Notes: a model not told the origin generated them from the sequence alone. A stretch of 29,905 nt of DNA from JAEUIZ01 sp046155605 (GCA_046155605.1 JBJXFQ010000026.1:1-29905); one strand, 5' to 3'. Shown: positions 14,175 to 22,660, counted from the first letter of the stretch. A program made the numbers and translations.

Positions 14175-15089
14175 ATGAACTCGACCCCGTTTGTTTTCGT
14201 GGGCATATCGCTCTGCGCGTCGATCGGTGCATCGGCGCAGGTGCTCTTTGATAACGGGCCACTGGTCACGATCCCGACGGGCTCGTGCCTGCCCATGGGC
14301 TCCGCGGCAAGCGAGGTCCAGCCACAGAACTCGAACGTGGGGTACAACCAACTGCGCTCCTTTCCGTACCACATCGCCGACGACTTTGTGATCGTCGATC
14401 CGGGCGGGTGGAGCGTCACGAGCATGACGCACTATGGCTACCAGACCAATGCGATGTTGCCGACGATTTCGAGCGTGTCGGTGGCGATCTGGAGAGGTCG
14501 GCCTGGGGATGCGGGCTCGGTCATCGTCTTTGGCGACCTGACGACGAATCGCCTCGTGCCCGGGTCGGTCGCGTTCACAAACATCTATCGCCATTTCAAC
14601 TCGACTTGCGCGACGAGTCGAGTTATTCAGCGAGGGACGGTGTCGCTCGGCGCTTCGCTTGATGCGGGCGAATACTGGCTGGAATGGACGGCGTCGGGAA
14701 CCTCGACGCTCTCTGGTCCTTGGGCACCGAACGTCACCATCACCGGCCTGCGCGGAAAGCCGGGGGCGAACGCGCGGCAACTCGTCGGCGCGACATGGAC
14801 GGATATCGTCGAGGGCACGCCGGGCACGACGCCGCCACTCATCCCGCAGGACATGGTCTTTGCGCTCGTCGGCGTGATCCGAATACCCCTGCCGAGTTGC
14901 TATCAAAACTGCGATGCCTCAACGACCCCGCCGGTGCTGAATGTGAACGATTTCGTGTGCTTCAACAATCTCTTCGCGAGCGGTGATTCGCGCGCCAACT
15001 GCGACGCGAGTACCAAACCGCCGGTGCTCAACATCAACGATTTCCTTTGTTTCACCAACCTCTACGCGTCGGGCTGCTCGGCACCGTGA
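14175..15089 (+). CDS. Secreted GC-type dockerin protein, tandem paralogue 1
   Basis: The protein has 304 aa. A signal peptide ends near residue 21 (GASAQ). A single domain of about 220 residues with a beta-rich look follows: VLFDNGPLVT, HIADDFVIVDPGGWSVTSM, YGYQTNAMLPTI, WRGRPGDAGSVIVFGDLTTNRL and YWLEWTASGT. The C-terminus (about 246-304) has two dockerin half-repeats of the form NCDASTxPPVLNVNDFVCFNN and ends CSAP. The body is shared with the next gene, so the two are tandem duplicates. The start at 14175 was chosen because the signal peptide begins there; no clear Shine-Dalgarno sequence is visible. It is predicted to be exported and anchored or assembled through the dockerin. I cannot assign a ligand or enzymatic function. 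Confidence 0.85.
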   Translation: MNSTPFVFVGISLCASIGASAQVLFDNGPLVTIPTGSCLPMGSAASEVQPQNSNVGYNQLRSFPYHIADDFVIVDPGGWSVTSMTHYGYQTNAMLPTISSVSVAIWRGRPGDAGSVIVFGDLTTNRLVPGSVAFTNIYRHFNSTCATSRVIQRGTVSLGASLDAGEYWLEWTASGTSTLSGPWAPNVTITGLRGKPGANARQLVGATWTDIVEGTPGTTPPLIPQDMVFALVGVIRIPLPSCYQNCDASTTPPVLNVNDFVCFNNLFASGDSRANCDASTKPPVLNINDFLCFTNLYASGCSAP

Positions 15090-15198
15090 CGGGCGTGAGG
15101 GGACTCGGGCAAGCGGCCCACCGGGCTCGGATAAGATTCCTAAGTCATTGGTCAATAGCCACTTGCAAGTATCGCTTCCCGCCCGCGGCAAGCCCGAC

Positions 15199-15225
15199 TT
15201 GCTGTCCACACTTCCGGTGTAAACT
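15199..15225 (+). promoter_or_regulatory. Candidate promoter of dockerin paralogue 2
   Basis: TTGCTG (15199-15204) and TAAACT (15220-15225) are 15 bp apart. The ATG at 15234 lies 8 nt after the -10-like box and no Shine-Dalgarno sequence is seen. The spacer is short, so confidence is limited. If real, the transcript would be nearly leaderless. Confidence 0.25.
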
Positions 15226-15233
15226 GTGTCACT

Positions 15234-16160
15234 ATGAACACGAATCTGTGCAGCACCCGACAGTGGCTTGGCGTCGCTCTGCTGCTGTCGGCGGGGTCAA
15301 CGCATGGCCAAGTGATCTACGACAATGGCCCCATCGTGACGCACATCGGCGGCGGCGCGGCTGGAGCAAACTTCAGCGCCGTGCAGACCGTTCTGGGGCT
15401 TCAGAGTCAGGGATTCACGCACGCATCGCCCAGCGATCGACTGTCGGATGATTTCACCGTGCCCGGGCCGGGCTCGTGGACGATCTCGGCCGTGGAGTTC
15501 CATACCTTCCAGACCAACGCGAGCACTGCGATGCCGACGATCACGGCACTCAACCTTCGCGTCTGGTCAGCGCGACCGGGCGACGCCGGCGCAACGGTGC
15601 TCTTTGGCAACACCACGACGAATCGACTCGAGTCAGTCGGTTGGGGGCAGTGCTTCCGTGGGCTCGATACGGACCTCGCGAACACGACGAGGGCGGTCAT
15701 GGTGGTGCGGGGACGGATCGAGCCGGCGTTGGTACTCCCGCCCGGCACCTATTGGGTCGATTGGCAGGCAACGGGAACGCTTCCGTCGGGTCCGTGGGGC
15801 GCGCCGGTTACGATCTTGGGGCAGTTGGCCAAGCCAGGTGCCAACGGGAGGATTTTCCTGCCGTCGGTTGGATTCTGGCGTGACGTGAAAGACTCAGCCG
15901 GAACCCAGGCAGTTCAGGATCTGTCGTTTCGATTGATCGGCACGGGGGGCGGCGGCGGCGGCGGCTCGTGCGTCGCAAACTGCGATGCCTCGACGGCGGT
16001 GCCGTTTCTGAACGTGAACGATTTCGTCTGCTTCACCAATCGATTTGCGACCGGCGACACGCGAGCGAACTGTGACCTGAGCACGGTGACTCCGATCCTC
16101 AACGTCAACGACTTCGTGTGTTTCAACAACGCGTTCGTAGCGGGATGCTCGGCCCCGTAG
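15234..16160 (+). CDS. Secreted GC-type dockerin protein, tandem paralogue 2
   Basis: The protein has 308 aa. A signal peptide is followed, after about residue 25, by a body clearly related to the preceding gene: QVIYDNGPIVTH, LSDDFTVPGPGSWTISAVEF, TFQTNASTAMPTI, WSARPGDAGATVLFGNTTTNRL and GTYWVDWQATGT. A linker with a run of seven glycines leads into two dockerin half-repeats, NCDASTAVPFLNVNDFVCFTN and NCDLSTVTPILNVNDFVCFNN, ending CSAP. The paralogue at 14175-15089 has no polyglycine linker. Divergence between the two is substantial, so the duplication is not recent. It is exported with unknown function. It ends 10 bp from the convergent lipoprotein gene. Confidence 0.85.
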   Translation: MNTNLCSTRQWLGVALLLSAGSTHGQVIYDNGPIVTHIGGGAAGANFSAVQTVLGLQSQGFTHASPSDRLSDDFTVPGPGSWTISAVEFHTFQTNASTAMPTITALNLRVWSARPGDAGATVLFGNTTTNRLESVGWGQCFRGLDTDLANTTRAVMVVRGRIEPALVLPPGTYWVDWQATGTLPSGPWGAPVTILGQLAKPGANGRIFLPSVGFWRDVKDSAGTQAVQDLSFRLIGTGGGGGGGSCVANCDASTAVPFLNVNDFVCFTNRFATGDTRANCDLSTVTPILNVNDFVCFNNAFVAGCSAP

Positions 16161-16170
16161 CCGGCACGGA

Positions 16171-16821
16171 CTACTGCCTCGGTTCGGCAACCTCGGCCGC
16201 GGGAGTGGCCGGAGTCGGCGCGGGCGTTGCGGCGGTGCGGGTCTTGAGATCCGGCAGTCGGTCGTAGTAGTTGGGGGGCGGAATGTCTTCGGAGCCGGGC
16301 GACCACGGGGTGGCGCTGACGACGCGCCAAGGTCCGATGCCGCCGCGGAGGGTGAGCGTGACTTCTTGGTAGACGGGAGTGCCGTCGGGCGCGAGGCCAA
16401 GTTCGGTGGCGGGGCGGACAATGTTGATCTGGGCTTCGTCGCCACGGACGCGAAGCGAACGAACATGGTAGATGGGGAGGTCGGCAGAGGTGGTGGTGAG
16501 GGGCGCGACGACGCGGCGCGGGCCGCCGATCTCGCGGGCGGCGTATTGGTAGTAGTTGGCCTTGACTCCGACGGGCAGGTTGATGGAAAGACGCGGCTCT
16601 TCGGGCGCTCCGGGAGTGAAATCGAGCGTGGTGCCGCGGGGCGGGTAGCGCGTGATCGTCCAACGCAGGCCCTCGATCATGACGTCTTCCATGGCGGGCG
16701 TGGCGAGGCTGTGGAAGGCGGTGTCGCCGGGAACGGGCGGAAAGTTGGCCCAACTGGCGCACCCGGCGAGCGCGACGAGGGTGGAAAGGCCGAGCATGAG
16801 AGAAGCGGCGCGACGCGTCAT
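16171..16821 (-). CDS. Predicted lipoprotein of unknown function
   Basis: The protein has 216 aa. The N-terminus MTRRAASLMLGLSTLVALAGC is a textbook lipoprotein signal with lipobox LAGC and lipidated Cys21. The mature part looks like a compact beta-rich domain of about 170 residues (VMIEGLRWTITRYPPRG, RLSINLPVGVKANYYQYAARE, YHVRSLRVRGDEAQINIVRP, YQEVTLTLRGGIGPWRVVS). It ends in an Ala/Pro/Thr-rich disordered tail. The start at 16821 was chosen for the signal and a GGAG site; an ATG 24 bp upstream is less likely. It is probably attached to the inner or outer membrane. The gene is downstream of kdsA in the same direction, separated by 76 bp. Function is not recognisable. Confidence 0.82.
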   Translation of the reverse strand: MTRRAASLMLGLSTLVALAGCASWANFPPVPGDTAFHSLATPAMEDVMIEGLRWTITRYPPRGTTLDFTPGAPEEPRLSINLPVGVKANYYQYAAREIGGPRRVVAPLTTTSADLPIYHVRSLRVRGDEAQINIVRPATELGLAPDGTPVYQEVTLTLRGGIGPWRVVSATPWSPGSEDIPPPNYYDRLPDLKTRTAATPAPTPATPAAEVAEPRQ

Positions 16822-16897
16822 CGAGGGTCTCCAAGGCCCCATCAAGCGAGCCGAGTGCAGTATAGGTATCGGCTGGAGGAACGAGGGACGATGCGGA

Positions 16898-17761
16898 TCA
16901 GCGGATCAGCGCCGCGCGGATTGTGGCGGCGTCGCGGAGGAGGCTCTCGGCCTGATCGAGCGTGAGCATGGTGCTGGCGTCGCTCAAGGCGCTGCGCGGG
17001 TCGGGGTGGCATTCGAGAAAGAGGGCATGGACTCCCGCGGCGACCGCGGCGCGAGCGAGAAGCGGGGCGCGGTCGGGGCGTCCGCCGGTCTGCTCGCCGC
17101 TGCCGGGGAGTTGGGTGGAGTGGGTGCAATCGAAGCAGACCGGGGCTGGACCGAGGGTGTCGAGGGGAGCGAGGTCGAGGTCGATGAGGTCGCCCAGGCC
17201 GAGGAAGTCGTTGACGAGGCGGCCGTAGCCGAAGAAGGTTCCGCGTTCGGTGAAGAAGAACTGTGAGCATCCGGCCTCGATGAGCTTGCGCGCGACGCCG
17301 CGCATCTCACCGGGAGCCATGAACTGGCCCTTTTTCACGTTGACGACGCGGCCGCGCTCTGCGGCGGCGCGGCCGGCTTCGATCAGCAGGTCGGTCTGCC
17401 GGCAGAGAAAGGCGGGGATTTGCAGGATGTCCACGACCGCGGCAGCGGGCTCGGCTTGCGTGGGGTCATGGATGTCGGTGGTCACGGGGACGGCCAGACG
17501 GCGGCGGATCTCGGCGAGCCAGGCGAGGCCCTGATCGAGCCCCGGCCCGCGCGGTGAGGCGATGCTGGAGCGATTGGCCTTGTCGAACGAGGCCTTGAAG
17601 ACGTAAGGCAGGTTGAGAGAGCGGCAAACCGAAGCGAGGCGAGTGCCGATCGTGAGGCCGAGTTCGAGCGACTCGAGCACGCAAGGCCCGGCGATGATGG
17701 CGAGAGGCTGGCCGGGGCCGATGCGCGCGGTGCCGATGGTGCAATGCCTGGGGTTGGGCAT
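16898..17761 (-). CDS. kdsA: 3-deoxy-8-phosphooctulonate (KDO-8-P) synthase, predicted metal-dependent
   Basis: The protein has 287 aa. The cytoplasmic enzyme joins phosphoenolpyruvate and arabinose 5-phosphate to make KDO 8-phosphate, the first step of KDO synthesis for the lipid A core. Signatures include LPYVFKASFDKANRSSI, RGPGL, TTDIHDPTQAEP, LQIPAFLCRQTDL, VNVKKGQFMAPGEM, and GGRPDRAPLLARAAVAAGVHALFLECHPDP. Cys27 in AGPCVLES replaces the Asn found in the metal-independent E. coli enzyme. His214, Glu250 and Asp261 complete the ligand set of the metal-dependent class. The ATG at 17761 was chosen because the upstream ORF portion has no homology. A TATCCT box lies 6 nt before it and no Shine-Dalgarno sequence is seen. 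Its presence implies a KDO-containing outer membrane. Confidence 0.95.
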   Translation of the reverse strand: MPNPRHCTIGTARIGPGQPLAIIAGPCVLESLELGLTIGTRLASVCRSLNLPYVFKASFDKANRSSIASPRGPGLDQGLAWLAEIRRRLAVPVTTDIHDPTQAEPAAAVVDILQIPAFLCRQTDLLIEAGRAAAERGRVVNVKKGQFMAPGEMRGVARKLIEAGCSQFFFTERGTFFGYGRLVNDFLGLGDLIDLDLAPLDTLGPAPVCFDCTHSTQLPGSGEQTGGRPDRAPLLARAAVAAGVHALFLECHPDPRSALSDASTMLTLDQAESLLRDAATIRAALIR

Positions 17762-17787
17762 GAGGAGAGGATAGGGTGCGCAGCAAA

Positions 17788-17823
17788 GCCGCCGAGCCCC
17801 CTGGTAGGGATGGGCCCGGCGGC
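17788..17823 (-). terminator. Hairpin downstream of the coiled-coil gene (possible terminator)
   Basis: The arms GCCGCCGAGCCC (17788-17799) and GGGCCCGGCGGC (17812-17823) form an 11-pair stem with one mismatch. On the minus strand it is followed by TTTGCTG. A second perfect 8-bp stem lies at 17861-17868 with 17878-17885. Either could end the transcript of the coiled-coil gene at 17914. The T-tract is short, so this is tentative. Confidence 0.35.
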
Positions 17824-17913
17824 AGCGGAGATTGACGTTGGACAAGCCGGCGTTGTCTCGCCGCACGGTTGGTGGTCCCGTGCGGGCTGTCTACGCAGGC
17901 AAACGCGGGCGCG

Positions 17914-18858
17914 TTACCGGCTGGCGATAGGCCCCTTGTCGTCGGCAGTGGTCTTGGGGCCGACCTCGATGATCTTGGGCCCGATCTCGATGCCCTTGGC
18001 CTTGCTCGGCTTGACGAGGCCGGTCTTCGACTGCTCGCCGTCGAGCAGGTACTTCGCGGCGTTCTCGTAGTTCTTGATGTCGCTCGACTGGCTGAAGCCC
18101 TGGAGTTTGGACTCCTGCTTGGCGCGGATGTCGGCGAGCCGCGAGGTGAGTTGGTCGAGGCTGGCGACGTGGTAGCGGCTGTGCTCGTCGATCGTCTCCT
18201 GACGCTTCTGCATGACCTCGATCATGCGATCGTTGCGGGCGATGGCATCGACCTGGCGGTCGAGGCTCCAGAGTTGCGTCTGGAACTCGGCTCGCTCGGT
18301 CTCGAGTTGATCGAGCAGTTCGGTCAGACGATCTCGCTGCTGGCCGAGGTAGCCGAGGTCTCGCTCGAGATCCTGGACTCGCGTGGAATACGCGACCTTG
18401 AGTTGACTGACGCGGTTCGCCTTGGCGTAGGCCTCATCGAGGTTGACGGGACGCTCGTCGCTGAAGCGAACGCGCACGACCTGGGCCTCGCTGGCGGACT
18501 TGGCTTCCTCGGCCTTCGCGAGGATCGCCTGCATGTGCGAGAGGTCCGAGTCCGTCATCGCGACGACCTTCTGACTGACGGCCATCTCCCGCTCGAGTTG
18601 CGCGATCTGTTCGTTGAGTTCCGCGAGGTCGCCATGCACATCGGCGATCTTCTTGGGATACTCGGCCTCGAGCCCACGGAGTTGGGCCCGCAGCGCGACG
18701 GGATCGCTGATGGTGGAATCGATCGCGCTGCGCACGTTGTGCCGCGTTTGGTGCATGAAGGCGCGAACGGTGTCGGGTCCGGCGACGACCATCGCCACGC
18801 CCCCGACGATCGCGACCACCACGCCAGCCCTGACCACGTTCCTGCAAATGCCTGCCAT
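17914..18858 (-). CDS. Membrane-anchored coiled-coil protein
   Basis: The protein has 314 aa. An N-terminal hydrophobic span at about 10-28 (RAGVVVAIVGGVAMVVAG) precedes about 220 residues of predicted coiled coil, with long runs of Leu/Glu/Arg/Gln heptads such as LAELNEQIAQLEREMAVSQK, DLERDLGYLGQQRDRLTELLDQLETERAEFQTQL and RLADIRAKQESKL. The last 45 residues are Lys/Pro-rich and probably disordered. The overall look recalls PspA-like helical proteins, but PspA usually lacks this kind of N-terminal membrane span, so I leave the family open. A perfect AAGGAGG Shine-Dalgarno sequence precedes the ATG, suggesting strong expression. A hairpin just upstream (18881-18904) may lie in the leader. It is preceded and followed by gaps and is probably monocistronic. 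Confidence 0.75.
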   Translation of the reverse strand: MAGICRNVVRAGVVVAIVGGVAMVVAGPDTVRAFMHQTRHNVRSAIDSTISDPVALRAQLRGLEAEYPKKIADVHGDLAELNEQIAQLEREMAVSQKVVAMTDSDLSHMQAILAKAEEAKSASEAQVVRVRFSDERPVNLDEAYAKANRVSQLKVAYSTRVQDLERDLGYLGQQRDRLTELLDQLETERAEFQTQLWSLDRQVDAIARNDRMIEVMQKRQETIDEHSRYHVASLDQLTSRLADIRAKQESKLQGFSQSSDIKNYENAAKYLLDGEQSKTGLVKPSKAKGIEIGPKIIEVGPKTTADDKGPIASR

Positions 18859-19302
18859 TGGTGAACCTCCTTCGGTTCGGCCCGCCGGCGAAAGGCCGGG
18901 CGGGATGTGTTGCGGTTCAAGGTGTCATTGGGTGATGTGCGGCGCGGATTTCAGGCTTGGTCATGAAAGACGCTGTAAATCCGTCAACGCGGATGCCGCG
19001 AACGGCGTAGAAAGCGACGGGAGAGCCTGCCGAAGGGGCCGCTGCTACGAAGATCTGGCGTCGATGTCGGTGATTATCGCTCTTTGGAAGGCGTTGGCGG
19101 TGCGGGAATGAGGGTGCCCGCGGCAGAGAGATTGCTGTCTGGACAGGCCGGATACGCTCGTGGATATGAAACCCCCCCGACAGGCCTCCGAACAAGGGTA
19201 ACGTGACCTTCGCTCGTCTTGTGGCCGTGCCGAACGATTTGAGTTCCTGTTGCCCCGCCAGTCTGCCGCGGCATCCTCTGACCACCCAGGCGCGACGAAC
19301 CC
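18859..19302. other. Divergent intergenic region upstream of the sigma factor gene
   Basis: This 444-bp gap separates two divergent genes. Near the coiled-coil gene lies a GC-rich hairpin (18881-18904, stem CCCGCC/GGCGGG extended by GGC/GCC around a GAAA loop) next to the AAGGAGG site. The remainder holds a run of C residues near 19172 but no ORF with coding character and no promoter that I can defend. Confidence 0.5.
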
Positions 19303-20052
19303 ATGCTCAACTCCCTTACAACGAGTTTCGTTGCCCGGCTCAAGCGCAACGACGAGGCGGCGTGGTTTGAGTTGTGGGAGACGTTCGGCCCGGTGATCCG
19401 CGCGCAACTGACGAAATGGGGCCGAGGACGGATCGGACCGGAGACCGTGCGCGATCTCTCGCAAGAGACGCTGGCGGCACTCTCGGACTCCATCGACCGC
19501 TACGACCCGGCCAAGGGAGCGAGATTCTCCACTTGGCTCCTGGCGATCGCCAAGCACGTCCTTGGCGACGAGATCGATCGACGGAGCGCGCAGAAGCGCG
19601 GTGCGGGCAAGCGCGCCACTGAGTTTGACGATGCCTGGATGGGCGGCGTCAGCGTCGGTGTGGATGCGAACTACGAGGCCGCGGTCTTTCGTGCAAAGGT
19701 TGAGGCGGCGATCCGGATCGTGGAGAAGGAGTCGGAGTTCACGGACTTCTCGATCTATCGCATGCGCGTGCTGGATGGGCAGCCGGGTCGAGGAGTCGCT
19801 GCGGCGCTGGGCATCAGCGAGCCGACAGTGAGCCGACGGCTCGCCAAGGTTCGGGATCTGCTCAGGATGCGGCTACGCGAGGTGATCTCAACCTACAGCT
19901 TCACCCCGGATGAGATGGAAGAGGCCGAGCGAAACGGGCTGGCCCTGAATCCCACCAAGCAGGACGACTCGGCGTTCGACGAGTGCATCGCCGAGATCTA
20001 TCACCGACAGACGGAACTGCGTCGGCAGGAGCAGGCCGGACTGCGGGACTGA
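19303..20052 (+). CDS. ECF-like RNA polymerase sigma factor, partner of a Ser/Thr kinase
   Basis: The protein has 249 aa. Residues about 15-95 are a sigma region 2: ARLKRNDEAAWFELWETFGPVI, then VRDLSQETLAALSDSIDRYDPAKGARFSTWLLAIAKHVLGDEIDRR. Residues about 150-195 are region 4, with the helix-turn-helix GRGVAAALGISEPTVSRRLAKVRDLLRMRLRE. A 50-residue C-terminal extension rich in Glu and Gln follows region 4 and is not typical of short ECF factors; it could bind the kinase. The kinase gene starts 8 bp after the stop, so the two are translationally coupled. Planctomycetes have many such sigma/kinase pairs. Here phosphorylation may replace an anti-sigma factor. No anti-sigma gene is seen. The ATG has no clear ribosome binding site. 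Confidence 0.9.
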   Translation: MLNSLTTSFVARLKRNDEAAWFELWETFGPVIRAQLTKWGRGRIGPETVRDLSQETLAALSDSIDRYDPAKGARFSTWLLAIAKHVLGDEIDRRSAQKRGAGKRATEFDDAWMGGVSVGVDANYEAAVFRAKVEAAIRIVEKESEFTDFSIYRMRVLDGQPGRGVAAALGISEPTVSRRLAKVRDLLRMRLREVISTYSFTPDEMEEAERNGLALNPTKQDDSAFDECIAEIYHRQTELRRQEQAGLRD

Positions 20053-20060
20053 GGGACACC

Positions 20061-22628
20061 ATGGGCATGCCAGTTGTCGTCATCGCGCTGTTGGCACTGA
20101 TCGCGATTCCGGTGGGGATCGTGGCGGTGCTGTATCTGGTGGTGCCGCTGTTCAAAGCGATCGGCTGGCTATGCCGGCAGGTGGGGCAGTTTGTGTTCGG
20201 CGAGATCAGCGACGCGCTGCGGATTGTGGGGGCGATCATCACGCAGATCGTGTTGGTGCCGATGATCCTGGGGAGCATCGTGATCGGGCGGTGGTCGGCG
20301 GCTGGGCACTATGGCCGCGCGATCAGTTCCGAGATTCGGACGCTCGGTCTGTGCGTGTATCGCATGGCGATCGGGCATCCGGCGCGGCTGTTGTGCCTGA
20401 CGGCGCTGACCGACGGGATCGAGAAGCGGATTCCAGAAGTGGTGGCGGCGGCACCCGGCGCGGACAGGCCCAGCGCGAAGCGCGCGGGACAGTTCGCGGG
20501 CTATCGCATCGTCGGATCGTTGCCCGGCGGCGGGTCGGGCGGCAAACTCTTCGTCGCCGAGCCCGATGAACTGCGACTCGCCGGCTTTGCGCGAGGCGGC
20601 GCGACAGACGTCGGCCAGGTCGTCATCAAGGTCTTCTCGCTCAAGGACGGATCGAGCCTGCCGCAGATCGTCCGCGAGAGCCGGGCGCTCGAGGCCGCGA
20701 AGAAACTCGGCCTCGTCCTCGAGCACGAACTGACGAACGAGCGGTTCTATTACGTCACGCGGTTCGTACCCGGCGAGTCGCTGGGCATCGTCACGCAGCG
20801 GCTGCACGCGCTCTCGGGCGGTGCGGAGGGGCTCGACCCGTCCCAACTGGGGCGAGCGCTCGGCTTCGCGGGCGACCTCCTGCAGACGCTCGATATGTAC
20901 CACCGCGGCGGGCTGTGGCACAAGGACGTGAAGCCGGACAACATCGTCGTCGATGGACGGTCGGCGCACCTCGTTGATTTCGGGCTGGTGACGCCGCTGC
21001 GCTCGGGCATGACGCTGACGACGCACGGAACCGAGTATTTCCGCGACCCGGAGATGGTGCGACTGGCGCTGCGGGGCGTGAAGGTGCATCAGGTGGACGG
21101 CGCGAAGTTTGATATCTATGCCGCGGGCGCGGTGCTCTATTCGATGGTCGAGAACTCGTTCCCCGCGCACGGCGGGCTGTCGCAGATCACGAAGCGCTGC
21201 CCCGAGGCGCTCCGCTGGATCATCCGCCGCGCCATGACGGACTATGACAAGCGGTACGGGTCGGCGGCGCAGATGCTCGCGGACCTCGAAGTCCTGCGCA
21301 CGGCGGCTGACTCGCAAACGGTGCGGCCCGCGGACTTGCCGAGCATGCGCGGGCAGGCAGCCGCGGCTGAGTCGATGGGCGAGGGCGGCTTTGCGGCCGC
21401 CGCTGCGGGCGCGGCCGCAAGACCAGCGGGTGTGAAGTCGCCCGCGCAGGAGATTGCAGACGCGGCGGCGACGATCGCCGGGGCTTCGATGAAAATGGCG
21501 CAGGACGCGATGCGCGCGGCGGGGATCGCGGGCTCGCCCGTGCCACCTGGCCCAAACCCGCAGGCCGGCGCGATACCCCAGCCCTCGCCTCGTCGCGGCA
21601 GGCCGAAGATTCGTATCGCCGATTGGTGGTCAGGCCGGTATGAGACGGACGAGCCGATTACGGCAGACGCTCCGCAGACTCGGAAGCCCAACAACGGCCC
21701 GTTTGTGAATGTCGAGTTCGCGATGGGGCGAGCGGCAGAGGCAGTCGCGGCGGGTGTCGCCGCGCCGAGTGCGGCGCGACGCTCGCCGATGCGAGCGCAA
21801 GAGCAGGTGGCGAGCGCAAGGGCGAGGGCCCAAGCCCGGCGAGACCGCGCGCGGAACCGCGTGCGGCAGCGTCACCAGCCCCACACCGGCGATTTCAAGG
21901 CCGTCAATCCGGGCGTGGTCATCGCGGTGCTGGTGCTGGTGGCGGCGTCGGTGGCGGTGCTGGTGGCGTTCTTCGTTGCGTCGACGTCGCGGCGAGTGAT
22001 GGTGCGAAACCTGGCGTCGTATGGGGCGACGGAGAGTGTTGGAATGTCGTTCGCCGAGATCTCGCTGCCGGAGGCAGGCGCGGATTCGCCGCCCGCACCC
22101 AGGGCCGCGTTCGCGTTGCCGCCGTCGCGTGTGAGTGTGCCCGATCGCGCCGCGCCGACCGTCGTGGTCAACGATCACGGACACCGGGTGTCGCTTGGTC
22201 CCGCGGCCTCCGAGGCGGAGGGCTGGCGTGTCCTCGTCGTGAGCGATGTGCAGCCGCCGACGCGGGCGATCGAGGCGGCGGTGGATCGGCTGGGCGCGGC
22301 GGGATTCATGCTCATCGGCAACTATCCAGGCAACGACGCGAACGAGGCGCAGTTGACGACGCACCTCAACCTTGTGGCCGAGGCAAGGCGGGCGCGGGAA
22401 CTGGGGCGGCTCGACGCGGCGGATGTCCGTGCGTCGCTGTCGCGCTGGCTGTCGGAGCAGGATTCGCTCCCGCTGATGGTGTGGTTCGAGCGCGACCCGA
22501 ATGATCCGTCGAGCACGACGTCGTGGCTGATCGTGGCGACACCCAGCGAGCACGCGGACCAGGGCGAGCGGGTCCAACTCTCGGCGGCGTTCGCCGCGGG
22601 GCGTACGGCGCTCGCGCCGGCGCGCTAG
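20061..22628 (+). CDS. Transmembrane Ser/Thr protein kinase
   Basis: The protein has 855 aa. Hydrophobic segments lie near the N-terminus (4-30 and 53-75). A kinase domain at about 147-413 shows a Gly-rich loop (GSLPGGGSGGKLFV), VVIKVFSL with Lys190, HKDVKPDN at 287-294 (HKD instead of HRD), DFG at 306-308, GTEYFRDPE (APE replaced by DPE), and DIYAAGAVLYSMV. Thus the ATP-binding Lys, catalytic Asp, Asn and DFG are present and it is probably active. An Ala/Arg-rich linker (430-612) leads to a strong membrane span (619-641) and a C-terminal domain of about 210 residues that may sit outside the membrane as a sensor. The ATG at 20061 follows GAGG that overlaps the stop of the sigma gene. The likely target is that sigma factor, which is inference. 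Confidence 0.92.
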   Translation: MGMPVVVIALLALIAIPVGIVAVLYLVVPLFKAIGWLCRQVGQFVFGEISDALRIVGAIITQIVLVPMILGSIVIGRWSAAGHYGRAISSEIRTLGLCVYRMAIGHPARLLCLTALTDGIEKRIPEVVAAAPGADRPSAKRAGQFAGYRIVGSLPGGGSGGKLFVAEPDELRLAGFARGGATDVGQVVIKVFSLKDGSSLPQIVRESRALEAAKKLGLVLEHELTNERFYYVTRFVPGESLGIVTQRLHALSGGAEGLDPSQLGRALGFAGDLLQTLDMYHRGGLWHKDVKPDNIVVDGRSAHLVDFGLVTPLRSGMTLTTHGTEYFRDPEMVRLALRGVKVHQVDGAKFDIYAAGAVLYSMVENSFPAHGGLSQITKRCPEALRWIIRRAMTDYDKRYGSAAQMLADLEVLRTAADSQTVRPADLPSMRGQAAAAESMGEGGFAAAAAGAAARPAGVKSPAQEIADAAATIAGASMKMAQDAMRAAGIAGSPVPPGPNPQAGAIPQPSPRRGRPKIRIADWWSGRYETDEPITADAPQTRKPNNGPFVNVEFAMGRAAEAVAAGVAAPSAARRSPMRAQEQVASARARAQARRDRARNRVRQRHQPHTGDFKAVNPGVVIAVLVLVAASVAVLVAFFVASTSRRVMVRNLASYGATESVGMSFAEISLPEAGADSPPAPRAAFALPPSRVSVPDRAAPTVVVNDHGHRVSLGPAASEAEGWRVLVVSDVQPPTRAIEAAVDRLGAAGFMLIGNYPGNDANEAQLTTHLNLVAEARRARELGRLDAADVRASLSRWLSEQDSLPLMVWFERDPNDPSSTTSWLIVATPSEHADQGERVQLSAAFAAGRTALAPAR

Positions 22629-22631
22629 AGG

Positions 22632-22660
22632 TTGACGAGGCGTGGTCTCGAGGCGACAAT
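22632..22660 (+). promoter_or_regulatory. Promoter of aroB, probably leaderless
   Basis: TTGACG (22632-22637) and GACAAT (22655-22660) are exactly 17 bp apart. The ATG at 22669 starts 8 nt after the -10 box, which places the transcription start at or just before the start codon. No Shine-Dalgarno sequence precedes it. This promoter lies directly after the kinase stop, so aroB can be expressed separately from the sigma/kinase pair. Confidence 0.55.
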
